The translations under genes and the position numbers were made by a program. The notes beneath the pieces were generated by a model, which was not told where the DNA came from, ran no database searches, and saw nothing but the letters and a program-made list of their open reading frames with translations. From Micropterus salmoides (Eukaryota > Chordata > Actinopteri > Centrarchiformes > Centrarchidae), in NCBI RefSeq assembly GCF_014851395.1, contig NW_024041150.1:46414356-46478355 (forward strand): 64,000 nt of DNA, in the 5' to 3' direction. Of this stretch, positions 45,701 to 57,069 are shown one piece after another. The first letter of the stretch is position 1. Each line of letters begins with the position of its first letter.

Positions 45701-45976
45701 ATACAGACGACTGTAACTCTGATATTTATTTAGATTATTAATAGTTAAAGTCAGTCAGACATGTTCAGCAGCAGCAGACTGAGTTCATCTCTTTACACTT
45801 CATACAGACGACTGTAACTCTGATATTTATTTAGATTATTAATAGTTAAAGTCAGTCAGACATGTTCAGCAGCAGCAGACTGAGTTCATCTCTTTACACT
45901 TCATACAGACGACTGTAACTCTGATATTTATTTAGATTATTAATAGTTAAAGTCAGTCAGACATGTTCAGCAGCAG
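39791..45976. repeat. About 101-bp satellite array
   Basis: About 62 highly uniform head-to-tail copies, 101 bp with CAGCAGCAG or 98 bp with CAGCAG. Each contains TTCATCTCTTTACACTTCAT, CAGACGACTGTAACTCTGAT and GTTAAAGTCAGTCAGACATG. Variation is almost confined to the CAG count and one A/G after it, implying recent expansion or homogenisation. No coding potential. Confidence 0.97.
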
Positions 45977-46036
45977 CTCCCTTGTTTCCTGCTTTAAATA
46001 AATCCTCTCAGACAGAACTTGGTGATCAATGAAACA

Positions 46037-46042
46037 TTTATT
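46037..46042 (-). terminator. Candidate polyadenylation signal of the ENDOD1-like gene
   Basis: AATAAA on the minus strand, about 590 bp after the stop codon and 60 bp before the satellite array. Its position would end the transcript just short of the repeats. Confidence 0.5.
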
Positions 46043-46630
46043 ACAGGAAATGAAACAGGTTTAAATCTATATTATTGTGAAAGGAGGAGGTGAAACCAAT
46101 GAACTCCAGCTGCTGAACACACAGCATCATAAACGCTTTGTAAGACAGACAGCAGTTATGGATGCCATCAACGCTCAATGAGAGAAAGACTTTTACACTG
46201 TTAGAAGAACAGCAACCTGAGTTAGGTCTCCGCAGGCTCAGAGGAAGTGATGCAGTTCACAAACCTTTACAATCCTCAGTCTGACCTCCTCCTCCACGCT
46301 CGCTGACCGCAGCCTCTCTGGCTCGGACTGGAAAACTGTGTGGCTACATTGGTTTTATATGTTTTGAGTGATCTAGTCTTAAATTTCACCAGAAGGTCAA
46401 GAACATGTTTTCTGGCTAAACAAACACTTTAAATCAAACATCTAATGCTTACAGAACTCTCACATTTCTCTATCAAAGGTCGCTCTTAGTAAAATGAATT
46501 AGGGACTTTCTAAAGCAGCTCTTTGTGCAGGTGGCCTTTTACCATCTTCCTGTATTCAGTCACTCTTATTAGAAAGGTTTCACATCCCACCTCCACTTCT
46601 ACTGCGAGACGCCTGTATGTGGGTGTTGCT

Positions 46631-47657
46631 TTAAGAACAGCCTGGAATCGTACCAAACACCTGGAATTGAAGGCCGTACATTCCTGTAAGAGCAGCATTC
46701 AGTCCAGTTAATGAATGAGTTGTAGCCGTTGCAGTCCCACCTCCAGTCATCTGCAGCCTGTAGCCCTCTGAGATAAATTGATTCTGGCTGTTCCTGTTTC
46801 TACAACAGAAAGCTGTCCAGTAATAACTGGGAATATTCACTCTACGATTCATACTGATGTTCCCTGGAATGACCCCAGTAACCACATGGGCTGTGTTTGC
46901 GCTACACACTGTTTTAATACTCTGATCTACTATCCTCTCCACCTGGTTGAACCACCGTCTGTTGTCTTCTCCTGTCTGTGGAGCAGCGTTGGTGAGGGTG
47001 TAGGTGGACTCGGTCTGGTCCTGCTTACAGTTGTGGCATTTGGGGTACAGGTGACCCCTGTTGTAACCTGACTTTGCATAGTCCTGGTTAACAGCCTGAT
47101 GTGGAAGCATTAATATGTTTCCATCAGTGGTCATCTCTGGCAGGTTCACGCCATCGAGCTGCGGTTCAGATTGCAGACAGAAGAGGGCAGGAGAGAGTCA
47201 GAAAGGTCAGATGTGTTCTACACTTTGTTGAATTTTACCTCTATGAATCATTGGTGGAGTAAAGCAGGTGGTCATTACTGGTAGTGGAAACACGCATCTC
47301 CAGGTTATATCAGCACTAACAAGATAAAGCAGGAAACAAAACAAAACATGGTAACAAACCCACCTGAGGCTCGATCAGCCATGTGTGTGGGCCCGTTGGG
47401 GCGTACCCAGAATAGATGTAGGCAGAGTACACAGGGATCCTGTTCTGAGTGTCGTAGAGAGTGGCGTACCTGTACTGGTTCCCGTACCTCTGACAGATCT
47501 GCTGGTACCTTGAAGCTGACCCCACTACAGTGGGAGGGATGGGTCTGCTATTCTGGTCCTTTATGAAGAAGCCAGGACAAGTTACAGCGAAGGAGGCGAC
47601 GACCTCCCCCTCCACCAATGAGACGAGACCCAGCAGCAGCAGACCAATCAGCTTCAT
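46631..47657 (-). CDS. ENDOD1-like secreted DNA/RNA non-specific endonuclease (two exons)
   Basis: Endonuclease domain-containing 1-like protein, 273 residues from exons 47657-47364 and 47158-46631 (donor CCTCAG|GTGGGT, acceptor CCGCAG|CTCGAT). A signal peptide, MKLIGLLLLGLVSLVEG, starts the protein. The NUC fold is shown by YIYSGYAPTGPHTWLIEPQ, the active-site block SGYNRGHLYP (N131-H134) and the metal-site motif TLTNAAPQ (N155). The family norm at the first position is DRGH; here it is Asn, though the general-base His is present. The protein ends soon after the domain with GCS-stop, the usual size for the short fish paralogues. Its function as an active nuclease is therefore uncertain. The family is expanded in fishes, so no symbol is given. 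Confidence 0.9.
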
Positions 47658-47696
47658 GATGGTGACGAGGATGAAGAGCAGTGTTTTCTCTCAGCT

Positions 47697-47820
47697 CAGA
47701 GGAGAGTGAGGAGAGCGAGGAGAGCGAGCAGAGCGAGGAGAGCGAGGAGAGCGAGCAGAGCGAGGAGAGCGAGGAGAGCGAGGAGAGCGAGCAGAGCGAG
47801 CGAGGAGAGCGAGGAGAGCG
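47697..47820. repeat. 9-bp GAGAGCGAG-type repeat in the 5' UTR
   Basis: Imperfect GAGGAGAGC/GAGCAGAGC units between TATA box and start codon of the ENDOD1-like gene. The second copy of this exon at 56679-56790 has only a single such unit, so expansion followed the duplication. Confidence 0.88.
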
Positions 47821-47824
47821 CTGC

Positions 47825-47832
47825 TTTATATA
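47825..47832 (-). promoter_or_regulatory. TATA box of the ENDOD1-like gene
   Basis: TATATAAA on the minus strand, 168 bp before the ATG. Nothing else in the interval looks like a core promoter. The GAGAGCGAG repeat lies between the box and the ATG, so it would be in the 5' UTR. Confidence 0.65.
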
Positions 47833-47847
47833 CTCTCACACACACAG

Positions 47848-47849
47848 GA

Positions 47850-47876
<27 letters not shown>
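47848..47876. repeat. (CA)n microsatellite
   Basis: A short CA run immediately upstream of the TATA box of the ENDOD1-like gene. Confidence 0.9.
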
Positions 47877-47881
<5 letters not shown>

Positions 47882-47896
47882 GTGAGTGTCAGTTAC

Positions 47897-48068
47897 AGTA
47901 AATGTATTTCCTCCTTGTCTTGTTTACAGTAAATGTATTTCCTCCTTGTCTTGTTTACAGTAAATGTATTTCCTCCTTGTCTTGTTTACAGTAAATGTAT
48001 TTCCTCCTTGTCTTGTTTACAGTAAATGTATTTCCTCCTTGTCTTGTTTACAGTAAATGTATTTCCTC
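47897..48068. repeat. 31-bp array, short proximal block
   Basis: About six copies of TTACAGTAAATGTATTTCC then TCCTTGTCTTGT. They have ACAG where the large block at 48721-56270 has ACTG. The last units at the far side of the large block (56188-56270) also have ACAG, showing that both ends belong to one ancestral sequence. Confidence 0.92.
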
Positions 48069-48185
48069 CTTGAAATATTTTCTGTCTAGAAGACGTTCAC
48101 CGTCACAAAGAAGGGAATCAGACTTATCATGTTAACAAAGGCACGCCTGTGTGTGTGCACGTTGAACCGAAGTGCATGACTGTAG
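48069..48185. repeat. Promoter-proximal segment, duplicated at 56269-56385
   Basis: About 117 bp from GAAATATTTTCTGTCTAGAA to GTGCATGACTGTAG. It is almost identical (about three differences) to 56269-56385 and in the same orientation. The large array lies between the two. Confidence 0.9.
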
Positions 48186-48718
48186 AAAAGGTTTCTGATT
48201 TCCATGAGCTGTAAGCTGCAATCATCAAGATTAAAACAAAGAAAGGATTGAAATATTTGACTTCACGTGTAAAGAAACTAGAAAAGGTTTCTGATTTCCA
48301 TGAGCTGTAAGCTGCAATCATCAAGATTAAAACAAAGAAAGGATTGAAATATTGGACTTCACGTGTAAAGAGACTAGAAAAGGTTTCTGATTTCCATGAG
48401 CTGTAAGCTGCAATCATCAAGATTAAAACAAAGAAAGGATTGAAATATTTGACTTCACGTGTAAAGAAACTAGAAAAGGTTTCTGATTTCCATGAGCTGT
48501 AAGCTGCAATCATCAAGATTAAAACAAAGAAAGGATTGAAATATTGGACTTCTCGTGTAAAGAAACTAGAAAAGGTTTCTGATTTCCATGAGCTGTAAGC
48601 TGCAATCATCAAGATTAAAACAAAGAAAGGATTGAAATATTGGACTTCTCGTGTAAAGAAACTAGAAAAGGTTTCTGATTTCCATGAGCTGTAAGCTGCA
48701 ATCATCAAGATTAAAACA
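48186..48718. repeat. 96-bp tandem repeat resembling a Tc1 transposon end
   Basis: Five to six copies of a 96-bp unit (GTTTCTGATTTCCATGAGCT, GTAAGCTGCAATCATCAAGA, TTAAAACAAAGAAAGG, then ATTGAAATATTTGACTTCAC). The unit resembles the terminal region of fish Tc1-like elements, recalled from memory. As 96 is 32 codons with no stop on the minus strand, it gives a spurious 193-residue frame. Confidence 0.85.
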
Positions 48719-48720
48719 AT

Positions 48721-51700
48721 TATTTCCTCCTTGTCTTGTTTACTGTATTTGTATTTCCTCCTTGTCTTGTTTACTGTAAATGTAAATGTATTTCCTCCTT
48801 GTCTTGTTTACTGTATTTGTATTTGTATTTCCTCCTTGTCTTGTTTACTGTATTTGTATTTGTATTTCCTCCTTGTCTTGTTTACTGTATTTGTATTTCC
48901 TTCTTGTCTTGTTTACTGTATTTGTATTTCCTCCTTGTCTTGTTTACTGTATTTGTATTTCCTTCTTGTCTTGTTTACTGTATTTGTATTTCCTCCTTGT
49001 CTTGTTTACTGTAAATGTATTTGTATTTCCTCCTTGTCTTGTTTACTGTATTTGTATTTCCTTCTTGTCTTGTTTACTGTATTTGTATTTCCTCCTTGTC
49101 TTGTTTACTGTAAATGTAAATGTATTTCCTCCTTGTCTTGTTTACTGTATTTGTATTTGTATTTCCTCCTTGTCTTGTTTACTGTAAATGTATTTGTATT
49201 TCCTCCTTGTCTTGTTTACTGTATTTGTATTTCCTCCTTGTCTTGTTTACTGTAAATGTAAATGTATTTCCTCCTTGTCTTGTTTACTGTATTTGTATTT
49301 GTATTTCCTCCTTGTCTTGTTTACTGTATTTGTATTTGTATTTCCTCCTTGTCTTGTTTACTGTATTTGTATTTCCTTCTTGTCTTGTTTACTGTATTTG
49401 TATTTCCTCCTTGTCTTGTTTACTGTATTTGTATTTCCTTCTTGTCTTGTTTACTGTATTTGTATTTCCTCCTTGTCTTGTTTACTGTAAATGTATTTGT
49501 ATTTCCTCCTTGTCTTGTTTACTGTATTTGTATTTCCTTCTTGTCTTGTTTACTGTATTTGTATTTCCTCCTTGTCTTGTTTACTGTAAATGTAAATGTA
49601 TTTCCTCCTTGTCTTGTTTACTGTATTTGTATTTGTATTTCCTCCTTGTCTTGTTTACTGTAAATGTATTTGTATTTCCTCCTTGTCTTGTTTACTGTAT
49701 TTGTATTTCCTCCTTGTCTTGTTTACTGTATTTGTATTTCCTCCTTGTCTTGTTTACTGTAAATGTAAATGTATTTCCTCCTTGTCTTGTTTACTGTAAA
49801 TGTAAATGTATTTCCTCCTTGTCTTGTTTACTGTATTTGTATTTGTATTTCCTCCTTGTCTTGTTTACTGTATTTGTATTTCCTCCTTGTCTTGTTTACT
49901 GTATTTGTATTTCCTCCTTGTCTTGTTTACTGTAAATGTAAATGTATTTCCTCCTTGTCTTGTTTACTGTATTTGTATTTCCTCCTTGTCTTGTTTACTG
50001 TATTTGTATTTCCTCCTTTTCTTGTTTACTGTATTTGTATTTCCTCCTTGTCTTGTTTACTGTAAATGTAAATGTATTTCCTCCTTGTCTTGTTTACTGT
50101 ATTTGTATTTCCTCCTTGTCTTGTTTACTGTAAATGTATTTGTATTTCCTCCTTGTCTTGTTTACTGTATTTGTATTTCCTTCTTGTCTTGTTTACTGTA
50201 TTTGTATTTCCTCCTTGTCTTGTTTACTGTATTTGTATTTCCTCCTTGTCTTGTTTACTGTAAATGTATTTGTATTTCCTCCTTGTCTTGTTTACTGTAT
50301 TTGTATTTCCTTCTTGTCTTGTTTACTGTATTTGTATTTCCTCCTTGTCTTGTTTACTGTAAATGTAAATGTATTTCCTCCTTGTCTTGTTTACTGTATT
50401 TGTATTTGTATTTCCTCCTTGTCTTGTTTACTGTATTTGTATTTCCTCCTTGTCTTGTTTACTGTAAATGTAAATGTATTTCCTCCTTGTCTTGTTTACT
50501 GTATTTGTATTTCCTCCTTGTCTTGTTTACTGTAAATGTAAATGTATTTCCTCCTTGTCTTGTTTACTGTATTTGTATTTCCTCCTTGTCTTGTTTACTG
50601 TAAATGTAAATGTATTTCCTCCTTGTCTTGTTTACTGTATTTGTATTTCCTCCTTGTCTTGTTTACTGTAAATGTAAATGTATTTCCTCCTTGTCTTGTT
50701 TACTGTATTTGTATTTCCTTCTTGTCTTGTTTACTGTATTTGTATTTCCTCCTTGTCTTGTTTACTGTAAATGTATTTGTATTTCCTCCTTGTCTTGTTT
50801 ACTGTAAATGTATTTGTATTTCCTCCTTGTCTTGTTTACTGTAAATGTATTTGTATTTCCTCCTTGTCTTGTTTACTGTATTTGTATTTCCTCCTTGTCT
50901 TGTTTACTGTAAATGTATTTCCTCCTTGTCTTGTTTACTGTATTTGTATTTCCTCCTTGTCTTGTTTACTGTAAATGTATTTGTATTTCCTCCTTGTCTT
51001 GTTTACTGTAAATGTATTTGTATTTCCTCCTTGTCTTGTTTACTGTATTTGTATTTGTATTTCCTCCTTGTCTTGTTTACTGTATTTGTATTTCCTTCTT
51101 GTCTTGTTTACTGTATTTGTATTTCCTTCTTGTCTTGTTTACTGTATTTGTATTTCCTCCTTGTCTTGTTTACTGTAAATGTATTTGTATTTCCTCCTTG
51201 TCTTGTTTACTGTATTTGTATTTGTATTTCCTCCTTGTCTTGTTTACTGTAAATGTATTTGTATTTCCTCCTTGTCTTGTTTACTGTATTTGTATTTGTA
51301 TTTCCTCCTTGTCTTGTTTACTGTAAATGTAAATGTATTTCCTCCTTGTCTTGTTTACTGTATTTGTATTTCCTCCTTGTCTTGTTTACTGTATTTGTAT
51401 TTCCTCCTTGTCTTGTTTACTGTAAATGTAAATGTATTTCCTCCTTGTCTTGTTTACTGTATTTGTATTTGTATTTCCTTCTTGTCTTGTTTACTGTATT
51501 TGTATTTCCTTCTTGTCTTGTTTACTGTATTTGTATTTCCTCCTTGTCTTGTTTACTGTATTTGTATTTCCTCCTTGTCTTGTTTACTGTAAATGTAAAT
51601 GTATTTCCTCCTTGTCTTGTTTACTGTATTTGTATTTCCTCCTTGTCTTGTTTACTGTAAATGTAAATGTATTTCCTCCTTGTCTTGTTTACTGTATTTG

Positions 51701-54700
51701 TATTTCCTCCTTGTCTTGTTTACTGTATTTGTATTTCCTTCTTCTCTTGTTTGTATTTCCTCCTTGTCTTGTTTACTGTAAATGTATTTGTATTTCCTCC
51801 TTGTCTTGTTTACTGTATTTGTATTTCTTCCTTGTCTTGTTTACTGTATTTGTATTTCCTCCTTGTCTTGTTTACTGTAAATGTAAATGTATTTCCTCCT
51901 TGTCTTGTTTACTGTATTTGTATTTGTATTTCCTCCTTGTCTTGTTTACTGTAAATGTAAATGTATTTCCTCCTTGTCTTGTTTACTGTATTTGTATTTC
52001 CTCCTTGTCTTGTTTACTGTAAATGTAAATGTATTTCCTCCTTGTCTTGTTTACTGTATTTGTATTTCCTCCTTGTCTTGTTTACTGTATTTGTATTTCC
52101 TCCTTGTCTTGTTTACTGTATTTGTATTTCCTTCTTGTCTTGTTTACTGTATTTGTATTTCCTCCTTGTCTTGTTTACTGTAAATGTATTTGTATTTCCT
52201 CCTTGTCTTGTTTACTGTATTTGTATTTGTATTTCCTCCTTGTCTTGTTTACTGTGAATGTAAATGTATTTCCTCCTTGTCTTGTTTACTGTATTTGTAT
52301 TTGTATTTCCTTCTTGTCTTGTTTACTGTATTTGTATTTCCTTCTTGTCTTGTTTACTGTATTTGTATTTCCTCCTTGTCTTGTTTACTGTATTTGTATT
52401 TCCTCCTTGTCTTGTTTACTGTAAATGTAAATGTATTTCCTCCTTGTCTTGTTTACTGTATTTGTATTTCCTCCTTGTCTTGTTTACTGTAAATGTAAAT
52501 GTATTTCCTCCTTGTCTTGTTTACTGTATTTGTATTTCCTCCTTGTCTTGTTTACTGTATTTGTATTTCCTTCTTCTCTTGTTTGTATTTCCTCCTTGTC
52601 TTGTTTACTGTAAATGTATTTGTATTTCCTCCTTGTCTTGTTTACTGTATTTGTATTTCTTCCTTGTCTTGTTTACTGTATTTGTATTTCCTCCTTGTCT
52701 TGTTTACTGTAAATGTAAATGTATTTCCTCCTTGTCTTGTTTACTGTATTTGTATTTGTATTTCCTCCTTGTCTTGTTTACTGTAAATGTAAATGTATTT
52801 CCTCCTTGTCTTGTTTACTGTATTTGTATTTCCTCCTTGTCTTGTTTACTGTAAATGTAAATGTATTTCCTCCTTGTCTTGTTTACTGTATTTGTATTTC
52901 CTCCTTGTCTTGTTTACTGTATTTGTATTTCCTCCTTGTCTTGTTTACTGTATTTGTATTTCCTTCTTGTCTTGTTTACTGTATTTGTATTTCCTCCTTG
53001 TCTTGTTTACTGTAAATGTATTTGTATTTCCTCCTTGTCTTGTTTACTGTATTTGTATTTGTATTTCCTCCTTGTCTTGTTTACTGTGAATGTAAATGTA
53101 TTTCCTCCTTGTCTTGTTTACTGTATTTGTATGTCCTCCTTGTCTTGCTTACTCTATTTGTATTTCCTCCTTGTCTTGTTTACTGTATTTGTATTTCCTC
53201 CTTGTCTTGTTTACTGTATTTGTATTTCCTTCTTGTCTTGTTTACTGTATTTGTATTTCCTCCTTGTCTTGTTTACTGTAAATGTATTTGTATTTCCTCC
53301 TTGTCTTGTTTACTGTATTTGTATTTCCTTCTTGTCTTGTTTACTGTATTTGTATTTCCTCCTTGTCTTGTTTACTGTATTTGTATTTGTATTTCCTCCT
53401 TGTCTTGTTTACTGTAAATGTAAATGTATTTCCTCCTTGTCTTGTTTACTGTATTTGTATTTCCTCCTTGTCTTGTTTACTGTAAATGTATTTCCTCCTT
53501 GTCTTGTTTACTGTATTTGTATTTCCTCCTTGTCTTGTTTACTGTAAATGTAAATGTATTTCCTCCTTGTCTTGTTTACTGTATTTGTATTTCCTTCTTG
53601 TCTTGTTTACTGTATTTGTATTTCCTCCTTGTCTTGTTTACTGTAAATGTATTTGTATTTCCTCCTTGTCTTGTTTACTGTATTTGTATTTGTATTTCCT
53701 CCTTGTCTTGTTTACTGTGAATGTAAATGTATTTCCTCCTTGTCTTGTTTACTGTATTTGTATTTCCTCCTTGTCTTGTTTACTGTATTTGTATTTCCTC
53801 CTTGTCTTGTTTACTGTATTTGTATTTCCTCCTTGTCTTGTTTACTGTAAATGTAAATGTATTTCCTCCTTGTCTTGTTTACTGTATTTGTATTTGTATT
53901 TCCTCCTTGTCTTGTTTACTGTATTTGTATTTCCTTCTTGTCTTGTTTACTGTATTTGTATTTCCTCCTTGTCTTGTTTACTGTATTTGTATTTCCTCCT
54001 TGTCTTGTTTACTGTATTTGTATTTCCTCCTTGTCTTGTTTACTGTATTTGTATTTCCTTCTTGTCTTGTTTACTGTATTTGTATTTCCTCCTTGTCTTG
54101 TTTACTGTAAATGTAAATGTATTTCTTCCTTGTCTTGTTTACTGTAAATGTAAATGTATTTCCTCCTTGTCTTGTTTACTGTATTTGTATTTGTATTTCC
54201 TCCTTGTCTTGTTTACTGTATTTGTATTTGTATTTCCTCCTTGTCTTGTTTACTGTATTTGTATTTCCTCCTTGTCTTGTTTACTGTATTTGTATTTCCT
54301 CCTTGTCTTGTTTACTGTAAATGTAAATGTATTTCCTCCTTGTCTTGTTTACTGTATTTGTATTTCCTCCTTGTCTTGTTTACTGTAAATGTAAATGTAT
54401 TTCCTCCTTGTCTTGTTTACTGTATTTGTATTTCCTCCTTGTCTTGTTTACTGTATTTGTATTTCCTCCTTGTCTTGTTTACTGTAAATGTAAATGTATT
54501 TCCTCCTTGTCTTGTTTACTGTATTTGTATTTGTATTTCCTCCTTGTCTTGTTTACTGTAAATGTAAATGTATTTCCTCCTTGTCTTGTTTACTGTATTT
54601 GTATTTGTATTTCCTCCTTGTCTTGTTTACTGTAAATGTAAATGTATTTCCTCCTTGTCTTGTTTACTGTATTTGTATTTCCTCCTTGTCTTGTTTACTG

Positions 54701-56270
54701 TATTTGTATTTGTATTTCCTCCTTGTCTTGTTTACTGTAAATGTAAATGTATTTCCTCCTTGTCTTGTTTACTGTATTTGTATTTCCTCCTTGTCTTGTT
54801 TACTGTAAATGTAAATGTATTTCCTCCTTGTCTTGTTTACTGTATTTGTATTTCCTCCTTGTCTTGTTTACTGTATTTGTATTTCCTCCTTGTCTTGTTT
54901 ACTGTATTTGTATTTCCTCCTTGTCTTGTTTACTGTAAATGTAAATGTATTTCCTCCTTGTCTTGTTTACTGTATTTGTATTTGTATTTCCTCCTTGTCT
55001 TGTTTACTGTATTTGTATTTCCTCCTTGTCTTGTTTACTGTAAATGTAAATGTATTTCCTCCTTGTCTTGTTTACTGTATTTGTATTTCCTCCTTGTCTT
55101 GTTTACTGTATTTGTATTTCCTCCTTGTCTTGTTTACTGTAAATGTAAATGTATTTGTATTTCCTCCTTGTCTTGTTTACTGTATTTGTATTTCCTTCTT
55201 GTCTTGTTTACTGTATTTGTATTTCCTCCTTGTCTTGTTTACTGTATTTGTATTTCCTCCTTGTCTTGTTTACTGTATTTGTATTTCCTCCTTGTCTTGT
55301 TTACTGTATTTGTATTTCCTTCTTGTCTTGTTTACTGTATTTGTATTTCCTCCTTGTCTTGTTTACTGTATTTGTATTTCCTTCTTGTCTTGTTTACTGT
55401 ATTTGTATTTCCTCCTTGTCTTGTTTACTGTATTTGTATTTGTATTTCCTCCTTGTCTTGTTTACTGTATTTGTATTTCCTCCTTGTCTTGTTTACTGTA
55501 AATGTAAATGTATTTCCTCCTTGTCTTGTTTACTGTATTTGTATTTCCTCCTTGTCTTGTTTACTGTAAATGTAAATGTATTTCCTCCTTGTCTTGTTTA
55601 CTGTATTTGTATTTCCTCCTTGTCTTGTTTACTGTATTTGTATTTCCTCCTTGTCTTGTTTACTGTAAATGTATTTGTATTTCCTCCTTGTCTTGTTTAC
55701 TGTATTTGTATTTCCTCCTTGTCTTGTTTACTGTAAATGTATTTGTATTTCCTCCTTGTCTTGTTTACTGTATTTGTATTTCCTCCTTGTCTTGTTTACT
55801 GTAAATGTATTTCCTCCTTGTCTTGTTTACTGTATTTGTATTTCCTCCTTGTCTTGTTTACTGTAAATGTATTTCCTCCTTGTCTTGTTTACTGTATTTG
55901 TATTTCCTCCTTGTCTTGTTTACTGTAAATGTATTTGTATTTTCTCCTTGTCTTGTTTACTGTAAATGTATTTCCTCCTTGTCTTGTTTACTGTAAATGT
56001 ATTTGTATTTCCTCCTTGTCTTGTTTACTGTATTTGTATTTCCTCCTTGTCTTGTTTACTGTATATGTATTTCCTCCTTGTCTTGTTTACTGTATTTGTA
56101 TTTCCTCCTTGTCTTGTTTACTGTAAATGTATTTCCACCTTGTCTTGTTTACTTTATTTGTATTTGTATTTCCTCCTTGTCTTGTTTACAGTAAATGTAT
56201 TTCCTCCTTGTCTTGTTTACAGTAAATGTATTTCCTCCTTGTCTTGTTTACAGTAAATGTATTTCCTCCT
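48721..56270. repeat. Giant 31-bp minisatellite upstream of the ENDOD1-like gene
   Basis: More than 200 units of 31 bp (TTTCCTCCTTGTCTTGTTTA then CTGTATTTGTA) with 6-bp length variants (ATTTGTATTTGTA or AAATGTAAATGTA). Higher-order duplications are visible: offset 832 bp around 51432-53095 and offset 476 bp around 48786-49663. All the nominal proteins read from it are repeat frames. Confidence 0.97.
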
Positions 56271-56385
56271 TGAAATATTTTCTGTCTAGAAGACGTTCAC
56301 CATCACCAAGAAGGGAATCAGACTTATCATGTTAACAAAGGCACGCCTGTGTGTGTGCACGTTCAACCGAAGTGCATGACTGTAG
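56269..56385. repeat. Second copy of the promoter-proximal segment
   Basis: Direct duplicate of 48069-48185; see that entry for the differences. Confidence 0.9.
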
Positions 56386-56586
56386 AAAAGGTTTCTGATT
56401 TCCATGAGCTGTAAGCTGCAACCATCAAGATTAAAACAAAGAAAGGATTGAAATATTTGACTTCACGTGTAAAGAAACTAGAAAAGGTTTCTGATTTCCA
56501 TGAGCTGTAAGCTGCAATCATCAAGATTAAAACAAAGAAAGGATTGAAATATTTGACTTCACGTGTAAAGAAACTAGAAAAGGTTT
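56386..56586. repeat. 96-bp tandem repeat, second site
   Basis: Two full copies and the start of a third of the unit at 48186-48718. The last breaks off at AAAAGGTTTCTCG. Confidence 0.9.
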
Positions 56587-56678
56587 CTCGTCTCCTGTTT
56601 CTCTGCCTCCGTCTCCTCCTTAAGGTTTGTCCCTGAGCGTCATGGATCCAAATACACGCCATTAAGGATCAAGGATTT

Positions 56679-56790
56679 AGCGACCTCCCCCTCCACCAAT
56701 GAGACGAGACCCAGCGGCAGCAGACCAATCAGCTTCATGATGGTGATGAGGATGAAGAGCAGTGTTTTCTCTCAGCTCAGAGGAGAGTGA
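56679..56790 (-). pseudogene. Truncated duplicate of ENDOD1-like exon 1
   Basis: Starting at ATG 56738 it reads MKLIGLLPLGLVSLVEGEV, one Leu-to-Pro change from the intact gene inside the signal peptide. It then leaves homology and stops after about 27 codons. About 50 bp of matching 5' UTR precede it. The TATA box and second exon are absent. Confidence 0.88.
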
Positions 56791-56792
56791 GG

Positions 56793-56930
56793 TATGAGAG
56801 GCCGTTTAGGGTGAAACCACCGAAATACAGACACACGCACTGAAAACGGGCACATACACAGTAAAAGCTTCCACAGCCTGTGAGTAAAATAACTTTCATT
56901 GTAACAGGAAAGTTTCAGAGCTGCTACTCC
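56793..56930 (+). mobile_element. Terminal-repeat-like end next to the integrase pseudogene
   Basis: Begins TATGAGAGGCCGTTTAGGGT and matches both ends of the inverted-repeat element at 62098-62915, including ACACACGC.CTGA and ACATACAC blocks and TTTCATTGTAACA. It probably marks the left terminus of an element that carried the integrase gene. Confidence 0.65.
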
Positions 56931-57069
56931 ACCGCGTTGTCCTGCCAAACATGATTGGGCCTATTAGTATTCATTTTAGCTGGACTTTAGCATGTGGACA
57001 GACATTTGTCTCTGCTAACATTAATGATGTTTCTAACTTTTTCAGGATAACCCAATAGACACTATACTG

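Noticed and set aside
39791..45976. CRISPR-like regular array
   Set aside because: There are no variable spacers; whole units are identical, and the host is a vertebrate.
48127..48708. 193-residue minus-strand frame with a 32-residue repeat
   Set aside because: A 96-bp repeat is a multiple of three and stop-free on one strand. It resembles a transposon non-coding end and has no start context.
48731..56256. Many plus-strand frames of FPPCLVYCICISSLSCLL type looking like membrane proteins
   Set aside because: T-rich repeat translation. The hydrophobicity comes from composition.
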